The position numbers were made by a program, and so were the translations under genes. Positions 1-5,801 of a DNA stretch of 5,801 nucleotides are shown piece by piece. Where the stretch lies: positions 1-5,801 of the forward strand of contig JAKABE010000234.1 of assembly GCA_021801945.1 (NCBI GenBank), written 5' to 3'. Below the pieces are notes generated by a model. It did no database searches, was not told where the DNA came from, and worked only from the letters and a program-made list of their open reading frames with translations. The DNA is from Acidobacteriota bacterium (GTDB lineage: Bacteria > Acidobacteriota > Terriglobia > Terriglobales > Acidobacteriaceae). Within the stretch, counting starts at the first letter, position 1; each line of letters begins with the position of its first letter.

Positions 1-2
1 TT

Positions 3-329
3 CTCGATAGCTATGGGCTGCACGAGAGCGGGCTGGCGCGCCTCATCCGCAAGAGCTACGAACTGCTGGGCCTCATCAGCTTCTTCACCGCCGGCGAGGA
101 CGAGTGCCGCGCCTGGACGGTGCCGGTCGGCTCCAAAGCCCCGCAAGCCGCGGGCGCCATTCACACCGACCTGGAGCATCACTTCATCCGCGCCGAGACC
201 ATTCGTTGGGACAGTCTGCTCGAAGCCGGAAGCGAAGCGGCGGCGCGGGCCAAGGGCACGCTTCGCCTGGAAGGCAAGGAATATATCGTGCAAGATGGCG
301 ACGTCCTGCACATTCGGCACAGCGGGTGA
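3..329 (+). CDS. ychF: YchF-type P-loop ATPase/GTPase, C-terminal part (5' truncated)
   Basis: This is the last 108 residues of YchF, a universally conserved Obg-related cytoplasmic P-loop protein that hydrolyses ATP (and GTP) and associates with ribosomes. The reading frame is open from base 3 and ends in TGA at 327-329. The visible part covers the end of the helical region and the TGS domain. Family landmarks are a SFFTAGEDECRAWTVPVGSK segment, then KAPQAAGAIHTDLE, then FIRAE, and near the end EGKEYIVQDGDVLHIR. These match the C-terminus of E. coli YchF as I remember it almost position for position. The G-domain and its nucleotide-binding loops lie upstream of the window. The protein ends at the normal place for the family, so the 3' end is intact. 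The next gene on this strand starts 121 bases downstream. There is little doubt about the identity. Confidence 0.96.
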   Translation, partial: LDSYGLHESGLARLIRKSYELLGLISFFTAGEDECRAWTVPVGSKAPQAAGAIHTDLEHHFIRAETIRWDSLLEAGSEAAARAKGTLRLEGKEYIVQDGDVLHIRHSG

Positions 330-450
330 AGAACAGGCCCGTAGCCGGCAGCGCGTAGCCGGCGGTGAAGCGCCGCCTCGCCATGCACAGACGCTGAAAG
401 GCAGAGATCAAGGGCTACCGGCTACAGGCTGCTGTCCACGGTCCACAATC
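330..450 (+). other. Intergenic spacer between ychF and the ZIP gene with an imperfect inverted repeat
   Basis: This spacer contains gtagccgg twice (341-348 and 355-362) and the reverse complement ccggctac at 418-425. The longest arms are 348-362 and 418-432, which pair at 13 of 15 positions around a 55-base loop. No T-run follows the second arm, so it does not read as a simple intrinsic terminator. I see no convincing promoter and no clear ribosome binding site in front of the ATG at 451. The arms could form a large RNA stem-loop between two co-transcribed genes, or they could be a copy of a dispersed repeat family. Confidence 0.45.
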
Positions 451-1176
451 ATGCTCAAGGTCTCACTCATCCTCGGAATGGTAGCCGCGCTGGCCGATGT
501 GGCCGGCGGCCTGGTGCTGGTGCGGGCGCGCGGCATTGAGAGCTACCTGCGCTACTTCGTCGCATTGGGCGCGGGCTTCCTCATGGCCACGGCGTTGCTG
601 GAGATGACGCCGGAGAGCTTCCGCATCGATGCGCGCTTGGGGCCGGTGCTGATCATGGCTGGCTACTGCGCCATGCACCTGTTGGAACACACCATCAATG
701 CCCATTTCCACTACGGCGAGGAAACGCATCACGGGGAATTCGTCTCCGCGCACACCGGATACTCGGTGCTGGGCGGGCTGAGCGTGCACGCGCTCTTTGA
801 CGGCGTCGCCATCGGCTCGGGTTTTGTCATCTCCAACTGGCTCGGCTGGCTGATCTTTCTGGCCATCCTGCTGCACAAGGCGCCGGAGGGCTTCACCATG
901 GCCTCCGTAATGCTCGCCAGCGGGCGCGGCCGAACAATGGCGTTCTACTCCGCGGTGATGCTGGCCGCGGCCACGCTGGCGGGCGTACTGGCGATCGAGC
1001 TGGTTCCCCGGTGGACGCTCTTTGGGCTGCCCATTTCAGCGGGGGTGGCCCTTTATGTAGGCGCCAGCGACCTGGTGCCGGAGGTCAACCGCGAACCAGG
1101 CATCCGCATGGCGCTGGTCTTCTTTGCGGGTGTGGGCGCGTTTCTGCTCTTCCGTCTCCTGCTGCCGGCCGTTTGA
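451..1176 (+). CDS. ZIP-family divalent metal transporter
   Basis: This is a 241-residue inner-membrane protein of the ZIP family, which moves Zn2+, Fe2+ or related divalent metals into the cytoplasm. About eight hydrophobic segments can be seen, at roughly residues 3-24, 33-52, 63-79, 103-125, 129-155, 162-183, 190-209 and 218-238. The fourth carries H113-A-L-F-D117-G and the fifth carries H142-K-A-P-E146-G, the two signature metal-site helices. The seventh ends in a YVGASDLVPE segment typical of the family. The loop before helix 4 is rich in His and Glu (H80, H85, H87, E90, E91, H93, H94). The same frame is open back to base 13, but that stretch overlaps ychF in another frame. ATG 451 is the only start that puts the first membrane helix at the N-terminus. 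No good Shine-Dalgarno sequence is visible. The metal specificity cannot be read from the sequence. The second metal site is altered (see findings). Confidence 0.9.
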   Translation: MLKVSLILGMVAALADVAGGLVLVRARGIESYLRYFVALGAGFLMATALLEMTPESFRIDARLGPVLIMAGYCAMHLLEHTINAHFHYGEETHHGEFVSAHTGYSVLGGLSVHALFDGVAIGSGFVISNWLGWLIFLAILLHKAPEGFTMASVMLASGRGRTMAFYSAVMLAAATLAGVLAIELVPRWTLFGLPISAGVALYVGASDLVPEVNREPGIRMALVFFAGVGAFLLFRLLLPAV

Positions 1177-1201
1177 TGTCAATCAGCGAAGCGAAATAGT
1201 T

Positions 1202-2089
1202 CTACCGGCCGCTTCGGGCTGGAGCCGAGACTACTGTGAGCCGTCTCCTCACGAGTCCGGCTGGCTCCCAAGCGCGATCCTTGCACAGGTCAAATCGTCC
1301 ACTGTAGAGCCGCATCAGCAACCGCGCATATTCCCAGGCGACCCTGAGGCTAATCTTACTGGAGCCCGCAAACCGCCGGCCGAAGATAAATGGAACCTCC
1401 GTAACTGTACCCACCTGACCCCGCACAAGAATCTCCAGCAACAGCTTAAAGCCGGTCCGTTGAAAGACTACTTCCTGGAGGCAGTGGCGGCGAACCAAAA
1501 AGAATCCGGACATCGGATCCCGCGCGCGCCGTGCCTTGCTTTGTAGCGGCCAGGTGGCGCCCACGGCCAACGCCGAAGCGAGCCTTCTCGCGCCGCTCCA
1601 CGCGCCCAGCCCTCCGCCGGGTACGTAGCGGCTGGCGATTGCTACATCGCTGCCGCCGCGGATGGCCGCCACCAGGTCCGGCAGCAACTGGGGCGGATGC
1701 TGATAGTCGGCGTCCATCACGCCCAGAATCTCCGCCTCGCTCTGCCGCCAGCCGTCCAGAATGGCTCCCGCCAAACCGCGTTCGCCCTTGCGTACCAGAA
1801 GACGCACGTGCGAGTCCTCACGCGCTATGGCTGCCACCACGGCGGCCGTTCCATCGCTGCTGTCATCGTCCACCACGATGATTTCGTAGCGGATGCGCAA
1901 AGGCTCCAGCGTGGCCTGCAGATCGCCCAGCAGTCTTGCGACATTTTGGGCTTCGCAGAGCGTCGGAATGACGAGTGTCAGGTTCAATTGCTTGGTTGGA
2001 CGATGGAGCGCGCCCGGTAGGGGCAGGGTTCGGCGCCCGTCGCTCCGGGTATGGAATAATTCTATGGGTATGAAGGTCATATTGAACAT
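1202..2089 (-). CDS. Family 2 glycosyltransferase, DPM1-like polyprenyl-phosphate sugar synthase
   Basis: This protein is predicted to transfer a sugar from a nucleotide sugar to a polyprenyl phosphate at the cytoplasmic face of the membrane, as dolichol/polyprenyl-phosphate mannose synthases do. Counting from the ATG at 2087-2089 it has 295 residues, and the GT2 fold begins near residue 35 (LTLVIPTLCEAQNV). It shows the nucleotide-binding VVDDDSSDGT (D74-D76) and the metal-binding DAD at 126-128 followed by YQHPP. It also has SRY at 153-155, RDPMSGFFLVRR near 190 and GFKLLLEIL near 213. Near 232-245 come EVPFIFGRR and GSSK. These are the landmarks of the DPM1 subgroup. There are no C-terminal membrane helices, so it resembles the soluble, membrane-associated type. 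The roughly 34 residues before the fold are unusual for the group. The start is uncertain: ATG at 2080 and TTG at 2095 or 1987 are alternatives, and none has a clear ribosome binding site. The gene converges on the ZIP gene with a 25-base gap. Confidence 0.88.
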   Translation of the reverse strand: MFNMTFIPIELFHTRSDGRRTLPLPGALHRPTKQLNLTLVIPTLCEAQNVARLLGDLQATLEPLRIRYEIIVVDDDSSDGTAAVVAAIAREDSHVRLLVRKGERGLAGAILDGWRQSEAEILGVMDADYQHPPQLLPDLVAAIRGGSDVAIASRYVPGGGLGAWSGARRLASALAVGATWPLQSKARRARDPMSGFFLVRRHCLQEVVFQRTGFKLLLEILVRGQVGTVTEVPFIFGRRFAGSSKISLRVAWEYARLLMRLYSGRFDLCKDRAWEPAGLVRRRLTVVSAPARSGR

Positions 2090-2104
2090 CGGCAACCGAG
2101 CTTT

Positions 2105-3601
2105 ATGACTCTGCGGAAGAGCTTTTGGTCAACCCGCTTTTTGCCGGTTCTGGCCTTCACTGTGCTCGGCTTTCTGGTCATGGGCTACCACCCTGGCCTG
2201 GAAGACGATGCCGTCTATCTCGCCTCGGTCAAGGCTGAACTGCATCCCGCGCTCTTTCCTTACAATGCGGCGTTCGTTCGCATGCAAACTCAAGCCACAA
2301 TCTTTCCCGGCTGGATAGCTCATTTCGCCTCCTTCACCCACTTGTCCGCGGCTTGGGCGGAATTGCTGTGGCAGTTCATCGGTCTGTTTGCCATTGTCTG
2401 GGCCTGCCACGGCATCGCGCGGCGGTTGTTTGCGGAGTCCTCTGCGCAGTGGGCCGGTGTGGCGGCGGTGACCGCCTTGTTTACGCTGCCCGTGGCGGGA
2501 ACCGCTCTCTATCTCGTGGATCAGCATCTGCATCCGCGCACCTTGGCCACGGCGTGCATTCTTCTGGCCGTCGATCGCATTCTGGCTGGCCGGCGCTGGC
2601 CTGCCGCCTTGTTGCTGGTCCTGGCTTTCCTCTTTCATCCCATCATGGCAGCCATGGGCATCTCTTTCAGCGTCTTTCTCTCCGTGGCCCTCATGGACCC
2701 AGCGCCCGCCTGGCTGCGTGCCTGGCTAGGAGAAGATCGGACCTCGATGGTTGCGGCGGCCCTCCCGCTGGCTTGGGTCTTTGCGCCCCCCAATCCCACT
2801 TGGCGCAAGGCCGTGGCTACGCGCACTTACTTTTTTATTTACCAATGGGCCTGGTATGAGTGGCTTGGCGTGCTCGTGCCGCTCTTCCTGTTCTGGCTGT
2901 TGTGGCGCATGGCGCGGCGGCGCGGCGAATCCCGCCTCGCGCGCTTTGCCCTGGCGGTCTTTGCCTATGGCCTCTTTCAGCAATGCGTGGCGTTTCTCAT
3001 GCTGACCCCGCCCGTCCTTGTCCGGCTCACGCCATGGCAGCCCATGCGTTACCTGCAACTTGTCTACTTCTTCTTCGTCCTTCTAGGCGGCTGCCTGTTG
3101 GGGAAATACCTCCTGAAGGACCGCCTCTGGCGGTGGGCAATCTTTCTCGTAGCCTTCAATGGCGGCATGCTTGTGAGCCAGATCGTGGAGTACAGCGCCA
3201 GCCCCCATCTGGAGATGCCGTGGGTCCATTCGTCCAATCCTTGGCTGCAGGCCTTTGCGTGGATTCGCCACAACACTCCCGTGAACGCTTACTTTGCCCT
3301 CGACCCTTACTACCTTGCAGCTCCCGGCGAGGACTATCACGGCTTCCGTGCTCTTGCCGAACGCAGCCAGTTGGCCGATGCCATCAAGGATACGGCGGTG
3401 GTGACTTTGGTGCCTGAGTTGGGGCCGGTGTGGGAGCGCCAGGTCGATGCCCAGAAGGGTTGGCCGAGCTTCCAGCTTGCGGATTTTGAGCGCCTGAAGA
3501 AGGAGTTTGGCGTCAACTGGGTGCTGGTTTCCTATCCCCAACCGCCAGGCCTCGACTGCCGCTGGCATAACAGTTCGCTGAGCGTCTGCCAGATTCCATG
3601 A
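2105..3601 (+). CDS. Polytopic membrane protein with GT-C-like features and a soluble C-terminal domain
   Basis: This is a 498-residue integral membrane protein with about ten hydrophobic segments, at roughly 12-28, 84-103, 115-138, 146-160, 164-198, 214-227, 242-268, 279-301, 314-335 and 340-361. A soluble domain of about 130 residues follows. The first helix is followed by an external loop with E33-D34-D35 (HPGLEDDAVY). An acidic pair in that loop is the usual catalytic feature of GT-C enzymes, which use polyprenyl-linked sugars. A DQHLHPRTLATA motif (139-150) lies between helices. The tail includes WIRHNTP, ALDPYY, FRALAERSQLADAIKD and a terminal Cys pair (C485, C495). I do not recognise a named family with certainty. 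A GT-C-type or DUF-class membrane protein is the likely assignment, and the substrate is unknown. The divergent DPM1-like gene next door could supply its donor, which is inference. ATG 2105 has only a weak GAG upstream, but it gives a normal basic N-terminus before helix 1. Confidence 0.8.
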   Translation: MTLRKSFWSTRFLPVLAFTVLGFLVMGYHPGLEDDAVYLASVKAELHPALFPYNAAFVRMQTQATIFPGWIAHFASFTHLSAAWAELLWQFIGLFAIVWACHGIARRLFAESSAQWAGVAAVTALFTLPVAGTALYLVDQHLHPRTLATACILLAVDRILAGRRWPAALLLVLAFLFHPIMAAMGISFSVFLSVALMDPAPAWLRAWLGEDRTSMVAAALPLAWVFAPPNPTWRKAVATRTYFFIYQWAWYEWLGVLVPLFLFWLLWRMARRRGESRLARFALAVFAYGLFQQCVAFLMLTPPVLVRLTPWQPMRYLQLVYFFFVLLGGCLLGKYLLKDRLWRWAIFLVAFNGGMLVSQIVEYSASPHLEMPWVHSSNPWLQAFAWIRHNTPVNAYFALDPYYLAAPGEDYHGFRALAERSQLADAIKDTAVVTLVPELGPVWERQVDAQKGWPSFQLADFERLKKEFGVNWVLVSYPQPPGLDCRWHNSSLSVCQIP

Positions 3602-3719
3602 ACCTCTGCCCTACCGGTTTGGCCGGCCAGTATCACGTCCGCATGATTTCGTGACAACCAAGATTTAGCGCTGGCCCCCGCCGGCTGGAATGCGGGCCTC
3701 CTGACCCTCACCAGGTTGA

Positions 3720-3739
3720 GTCCGATTTCCGAATCGGAC
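3720..3739. repeat. Perfect 8-bp stem-loop (dyad)
   Basis: The arms gtccgatt (3720-3727) and aatcggac (3732-3739) are exact reverse complements around the four-base loop tccg. The stem lies 119 bases after the stop codon of the membrane protein gene. It has no following T-run, so a simple intrinsic terminator is not supported. It could be an RNA hairpin that stabilises or ends the upstream message, or a DNA dyad bound by a regulator of the kinase-like gene, whose start is about 290 bases further on. Confidence 0.6.
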
Positions 3740-3800
3740 AGTCACAGCCCGAGTGCAGGGTCTCACAGGTTTCCAAGGTTAGGTCGGGAATGGCACAGAA

Positions 3801-3875
3801 CCCGCAAAGCGGGCGTCAGAAAGGTAGCCCCTGCGTACGCCTGGGACTACCTTTGTGCTCTTCCCAAAGCGGGCG
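3801..3875. repeat. Chain of three short hairpins with an 11-base direct repeat
   Basis: Three stems follow one another. CCCGC (3801-3805) pairs with GCGGG (3809-3813). GTAGCCC (3824-3830) pairs with GGG-a-CTAC (3843-3850) around a core containing the palindrome gcgtacgc (3833-3840). CTTTG (3851-3855) pairs with CAAAG (3865-3869). The direct repeat caaagcgggcg begins in the first hairpin and recurs at 3865-3875. This compact arrangement looks like a copy of a dispersed extragenic element. It reminds me of repeats common between genes in Acidobacteriota, but that is recollection and not a comparison. Confidence 0.45.
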
Positions 3876-4031
3876 AATGGGGATATCTCATTAGCCCTTC
3901 AATCCCGGGTTTTCAACAAAGGCACATTCCGCCCAGACTAAACGGCATTCCGTGACGGATTGCTCTTTGCAGGCAACGGCTTCATCCGCGAGAATGAAGA
4001 ATATACCAGTCTCCGGCTTGGGGGCCGGATC

Positions 4032-5438
4032 ATGCTTAGTCTTTCCCAGCGATTGATTCTCGGCTGCACTGTCCTTGCCTGCCTTACGGTGGGACTGGTG
4101 GTGATTGCGCACAAAACCCTGGCGTTTGCGGGGCAGGGAGGACTGGCCGGTGTCTTCATCGCGGCCGCGGTACTGGTCGAACTGGCGACTGTCTATTCCG
4201 TGTTGCAGCCTATCCACAGATTGGCTCGCGGTGCCCGCAACATCGCTGAGGGCAACCTCGAGCACCGCGTGGAATGGAGCAGCCACGACGATTTTGGGGC
4301 CATCGCCAATGATCTCCGGCGTATCGCCGCGCGGTTGCGCGAGTTGCGCGACACCGAGGCTGGCCGCCGGCAGATGGAGTTCCAGCTTTCCGACGCTGTG
4401 CTGCAATCCATCTTCGAGCCCATCATCGTCACCGACGGCAAGGGACACGTCCTCAAGGTGAACCAGGCCGCGGAGGAACTGCTGGGCGAGTCCGCTGCCG
4501 ACCGCATGGCCTTGACCAGTACTCCTGGCGGCGACAAGATCCTGAACGCCATCCGCGACGCCGTCTCCATGCAGAAGGCCGTAGCCGCCGAAGACGAGGC
4601 CTCGATGCTGCCCATGCGCATCGGCCAACGCGAGCGCAGTTACCGCCTGCGCACCACGCCCATGCGCGACGCCGATGGCCGGCTGTTGGGGGCCGTCACC
4701 ACCCTTGAGGACGTTACTACCCTCCAGGACACTGACCGCTTCAAAACGCAGTTCATCGCCGTGGCCAGCAGCAAACTCCGCGATCCCCTCCTGCAATTGC
4801 GCCGCGGACTGTATGCGCTCAGCCAGGGCTTCGGCGGTGAACTGCTTCCCCTGCAATCCGAGCTGGTGGCCACGGCATCGAAGGAATCGGAGAAATTAGA
4901 CGATTTGATGAGTGATTTGATCGAGGTGGCGGAACTGGACACCGGCAAGCGCGAGATGCTGCTCGAACGCCTGCATCCGTTGCAGGCCTTGACGGAGGCC
5001 CGCGACCGCTACTGCGATGAAGCCGCCCAAAAGCGTGTCCGCGTTGAGGTCAGCGCCTATGTGGACCTGTCTGTCGTTTACGCCGACCGACGCGCTTTGC
5101 GCTCCATCCTCGATAACCTGCTGTCGAACGCGTTGCGCTACACGCCGGCTGAGGGCGAGATCCTGCTGGCGGCAGAAGAGATTGGAGAGTTCGTTCAATT
5201 CACCGTGCGTGACACCGGCCGCGGCATCGAGGCCGAGCGCCTGAGCACCATCTTCGACCGCTTCAATGCTTTCTCAGAGAGCGGCACCGGCATGGGCCTG
5301 GCGCTCGTCCGCCGCCTGGTGGAGTCCTTGGGTGGCCAGACCGCCGTGGAGAGCCGCCTGGGACACGGCACCACCTTCCGCTTCACCTTGCCGGTTGCTC
5401 CTGTCGAAGCTCCACGCCATCCGGTCGAGGTGGGCTGA
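4032..5438 (+). CDS. HAMP/PAS membrane histidine-kinase-like protein lacking the phosphoacceptor His
   Basis: This 468-residue inner-membrane sensor protein has two membrane helices (about 8-27 and 37-57) separated by a very short external loop. A HAMP linker (59-110) and a PAS-like domain (about 118-232, with SIFEPIIVTDGKGHVLKVNQAA) follow. Then come a DHp-like helical hairpin (235-305) and a HATPase_c domain (345-455). The ATP-binding boxes look intact: N box DNLLSNALRYTP (361-372, N366), G1 DTGRGI (394-399), F box IFDRF (407-411) and G2 GTGMGLALV (418-426). The H-box FIAVASSKLRDPL (241-253) is not intact. Serine 247 stands where histidine is expected, with Lys and Asp in place of the usual Glu and Thr. 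Conventional autophosphorylation is therefore unlikely. ATG 4032 is chosen because it starts just before the first helix. The frame opens at TTG 3960, but those 24 extra residues look non-coding. kdpD follows 128 bases downstream on the same strand. Confidence 0.88.
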   Translation: MLSLSQRLILGCTVLACLTVGLVVIAHKTLAFAGQGGLAGVFIAAAVLVELATVYSVLQPIHRLARGARNIAEGNLEHRVEWSSHDDFGAIANDLRRIAARLRELRDTEAGRRQMEFQLSDAVLQSIFEPIIVTDGKGHVLKVNQAAEELLGESAADRMALTSTPGGDKILNAIRDAVSMQKAVAAEDEASMLPMRIGQRERSYRLRTTPMRDADGRLLGAVTTLEDVTTLQDTDRFKTQFIAVASSKLRDPLLQLRRGLYALSQGFGGELLPLQSELVATASKESEKLDDLMSDLIEVAELDTGKREMLLERLHPLQALTEARDRYCDEAAQKRVRVEVSAYVDLSVVYADRRALRSILDNLLSNALRYTPAEGEILLAAEEIGEFVQFTVRDTGRGIEAERLSTIFDRFNAFSESGTGMGLALVRRLVESLGGQTAVESRLGHGTTFRFTLPVAPVEAPRHPVEVG

Positions 5439-5566
5439 AGCGAGCCATGAATGAGAGTGGACAAAGGTCGCCAGGCGGAACCACGGAAGCCGGCTGTTAT
5501 TGCTGAAAGAAGAAGCGGGTAGCACAGAGTTGAAGAGACTCTAAGGACTGGAGAAGCGCCGAAACT
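5439..5566 (+). other. Spacer between the kinase-like gene and kdpD
   Basis: This 128-base spacer is relatively rich in A and G in its second half. It has no strong hairpin, T-run or recognisable promoter. A GGAG at 5550-5553 is a possible ribosome binding site for ATG 5567, though its spacing of 13 bases is long. Read-through from the upstream gene is plausible, which would make the two genes an operon. Confidence 0.4.
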
Positions 5567-5801
5567 ATGGTCGAGCTTAAGCTCGAAAAACAGCCGGAAC
5601 CCGCAAAGCTGCGCATCTATATCGGCGCCGCGCCGGGGGTGGGCAAGACCTACCTGATGCTGAACGACGCCCACATGATGAAACACCAGCAGGGCATCGA
5701 TGTCGTCATCGGCCTGGTGGAACCGCACGGGCGCAAGGAAACCGCGGACCAGATCCGCGATCTGGAAGTCGTGCCCCTCAGACAGATTCCCTATCGCGGT
5801 G
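5567..5801 (+). CDS. kdpD: KdpD sensor protein, N-terminal domain (3' truncated)
   Basis: The first 78 residues of KdpD are visible. KdpD is the potassium/turgor sensor that controls the high-affinity Kdp K+ uptake ATPase, usually through the response regulator KdpE. The N-terminal KdpD domain is cytoplasmic and carries a Walker A motif, here GAAPGVGKT (20-28). It is followed by the family segments GIDVVIGLVEPHGRKET (43-59) and VVPLRQIPYRG (68-78). These align well with E. coli KdpD as I remember it. ATG 5567 is the only reasonable start, because an in-frame TGA lies at 5531-5533. The window ends before one can tell whether this is full-length KdpD with its own kinase domain or the short form (KdpD domain plus USP domain) found in some phyla. 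The upstream kinase-like gene makes the short form worth considering. Confidence 0.93.
   Translation, partial: MVELKLEKQPEPAKLRIYIGAAPGVGKTYLMLNDAHMMKHQQGIDVVIGLVEPHGRKETADQIRDLEVVPLRQIPYRG

Larger units (their letters stand above)
3602..4031. other. 430-base gene-free region rich in small hairpins and short repeats
   Basis: I find no credible gene here. A 79-codon open frame at 3716-3955 lacks an ATG and any recognisable motif. What can be seen is structure: a CCCGC/GCGGG stem (3677-3681 with 3692-3696), a perfect 8-bp stem-loop (3720-3739), and a chain of three small hairpins at 3801-3869. An 11-base direct repeat caaagcgggcg occurs at 3805-3815 and 3865-3875. The palindrome tggccggcca lies at 3620-3629. 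The region probably holds the 3' end of the upstream transcript, a dispersed repeat, and the promoter of the kinase-like gene. I could not place a convincing -35/-10 pair. Confidence 0.6.

Noticed and set aside
13..450. N-terminal extension of the ZIP reading frame back to base 13
   Set aside because: It overlaps the well-supported ychF frame and the repeat-containing spacer, shows no membrane or domain signal, and would place the first ZIP helix far from the N-terminus.
1177..1201. Terminator between the converging ZIP and glycosyltransferase genes
   Set aside because: The 25-base gap holds no stable stem and no T-run on either strand.
2064..2108. 14-codon upstream frame (ATG 2064) whose stop overlaps ATG 2105 as ATGA
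   Set aside because: Translational coupling by a leader peptide is possible, but there is no good ribosome binding site and the stretch is also the 5' end of the opposite gene, so chance is enough to explain it.
3791..3806. Possible sigma-54 promoter (TGGCAC, then GC at the right spacing)
   Set aside because: The -24 half and the GG-N10-GC spacing fit, but the -12 half reads CCGC instead of TTGC. The site also lies within the hairpin repeat and 226 bases before the gene.
3716..3955. 79-codon open frame in the gene-free region
   Set aside because: It starts without ATG, has no ribosome binding site, runs through the hairpins and repeats, and shows no recognisable motif.
3960..4031. TTG start adding 24 residues to the kinase-like protein
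   Set aside because: The extra residues are polar, lack a ribosome binding site, and separate the start from the first membrane helix. ATG 4032 is more natural.
3891..4856. Long minus-strand open frame (321 codons) opposite the kinase-like gene
   Set aside because: It is antisense to a gene with clear HAMP and PAS signatures, and its translation is low-complexity text without any domain. It is explained by GC-rich codon structure.
5448..5507. 19-codon small frame between the kinase-like gene and kdpD
   Set aside because: It has no ribosome binding site, no hydrophobic or other recognisable character, and is of a length expected by chance.

Overview
The window most resembles a chromosomal segment from a GC-rich Gram-negative-type bacterium. 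My best guess is Acidobacteriota. This rests on an impression of the genes and of the repetitive, hairpin-rich intergenic DNA, not on a computed comparison. No rRNA, tRNA, CRISPR array, transposase or phage gene is visible. All six genes look chromosomal, and two of them run off the ends of the window.

Layout. Bases 3-329 (+) are the 3' end of ychF, a conserved P-loop ATPase/GTPase gene. After a 121-base gap with an imperfect inverted repeat comes a small ZIP-family metal transporter (451-1176, +). It converges with a DPM1-like family 2 glycosyltransferase on the minus strand (stop at 1202). That glycosyltransferase is divergent from a 498-residue polytopic membrane protein (2105-3601, +) with GT-C-like features, and the two start codons are only about 15 bases apart. 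A 430-base gene-free stretch (3602-4031) is packed with small hairpins and short repeats. A membrane-bound, PAS-containing histidine-kinase-like protein follows (4032-5438, +). After another 128 bases the N-terminal domain of KdpD begins (from 5567) and runs off the window.

How the genes may work together. The glycosyltransferase probably makes a polyprenyl-phosphate-linked sugar at the inner face of the membrane. The neighbouring polytopic protein could be the GT-C-type enzyme that uses it; this is inference from family and position. The kinase-like protein and KdpD probably form a potassium or turgor sensing module.

The most notable observation is in the kinase-like protein. The phosphoacceptor histidine of its H-box is replaced by serine, and two flanking H-box residues also differ, while the ATP-binding boxes look intact. 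It therefore looks like a pseudo-histidine kinase encoded directly upstream of kdpD. Second is the ZIP transporter, which keeps the residues of the first metal site but has Ala and Lys where the auxiliary second site is normally formed.
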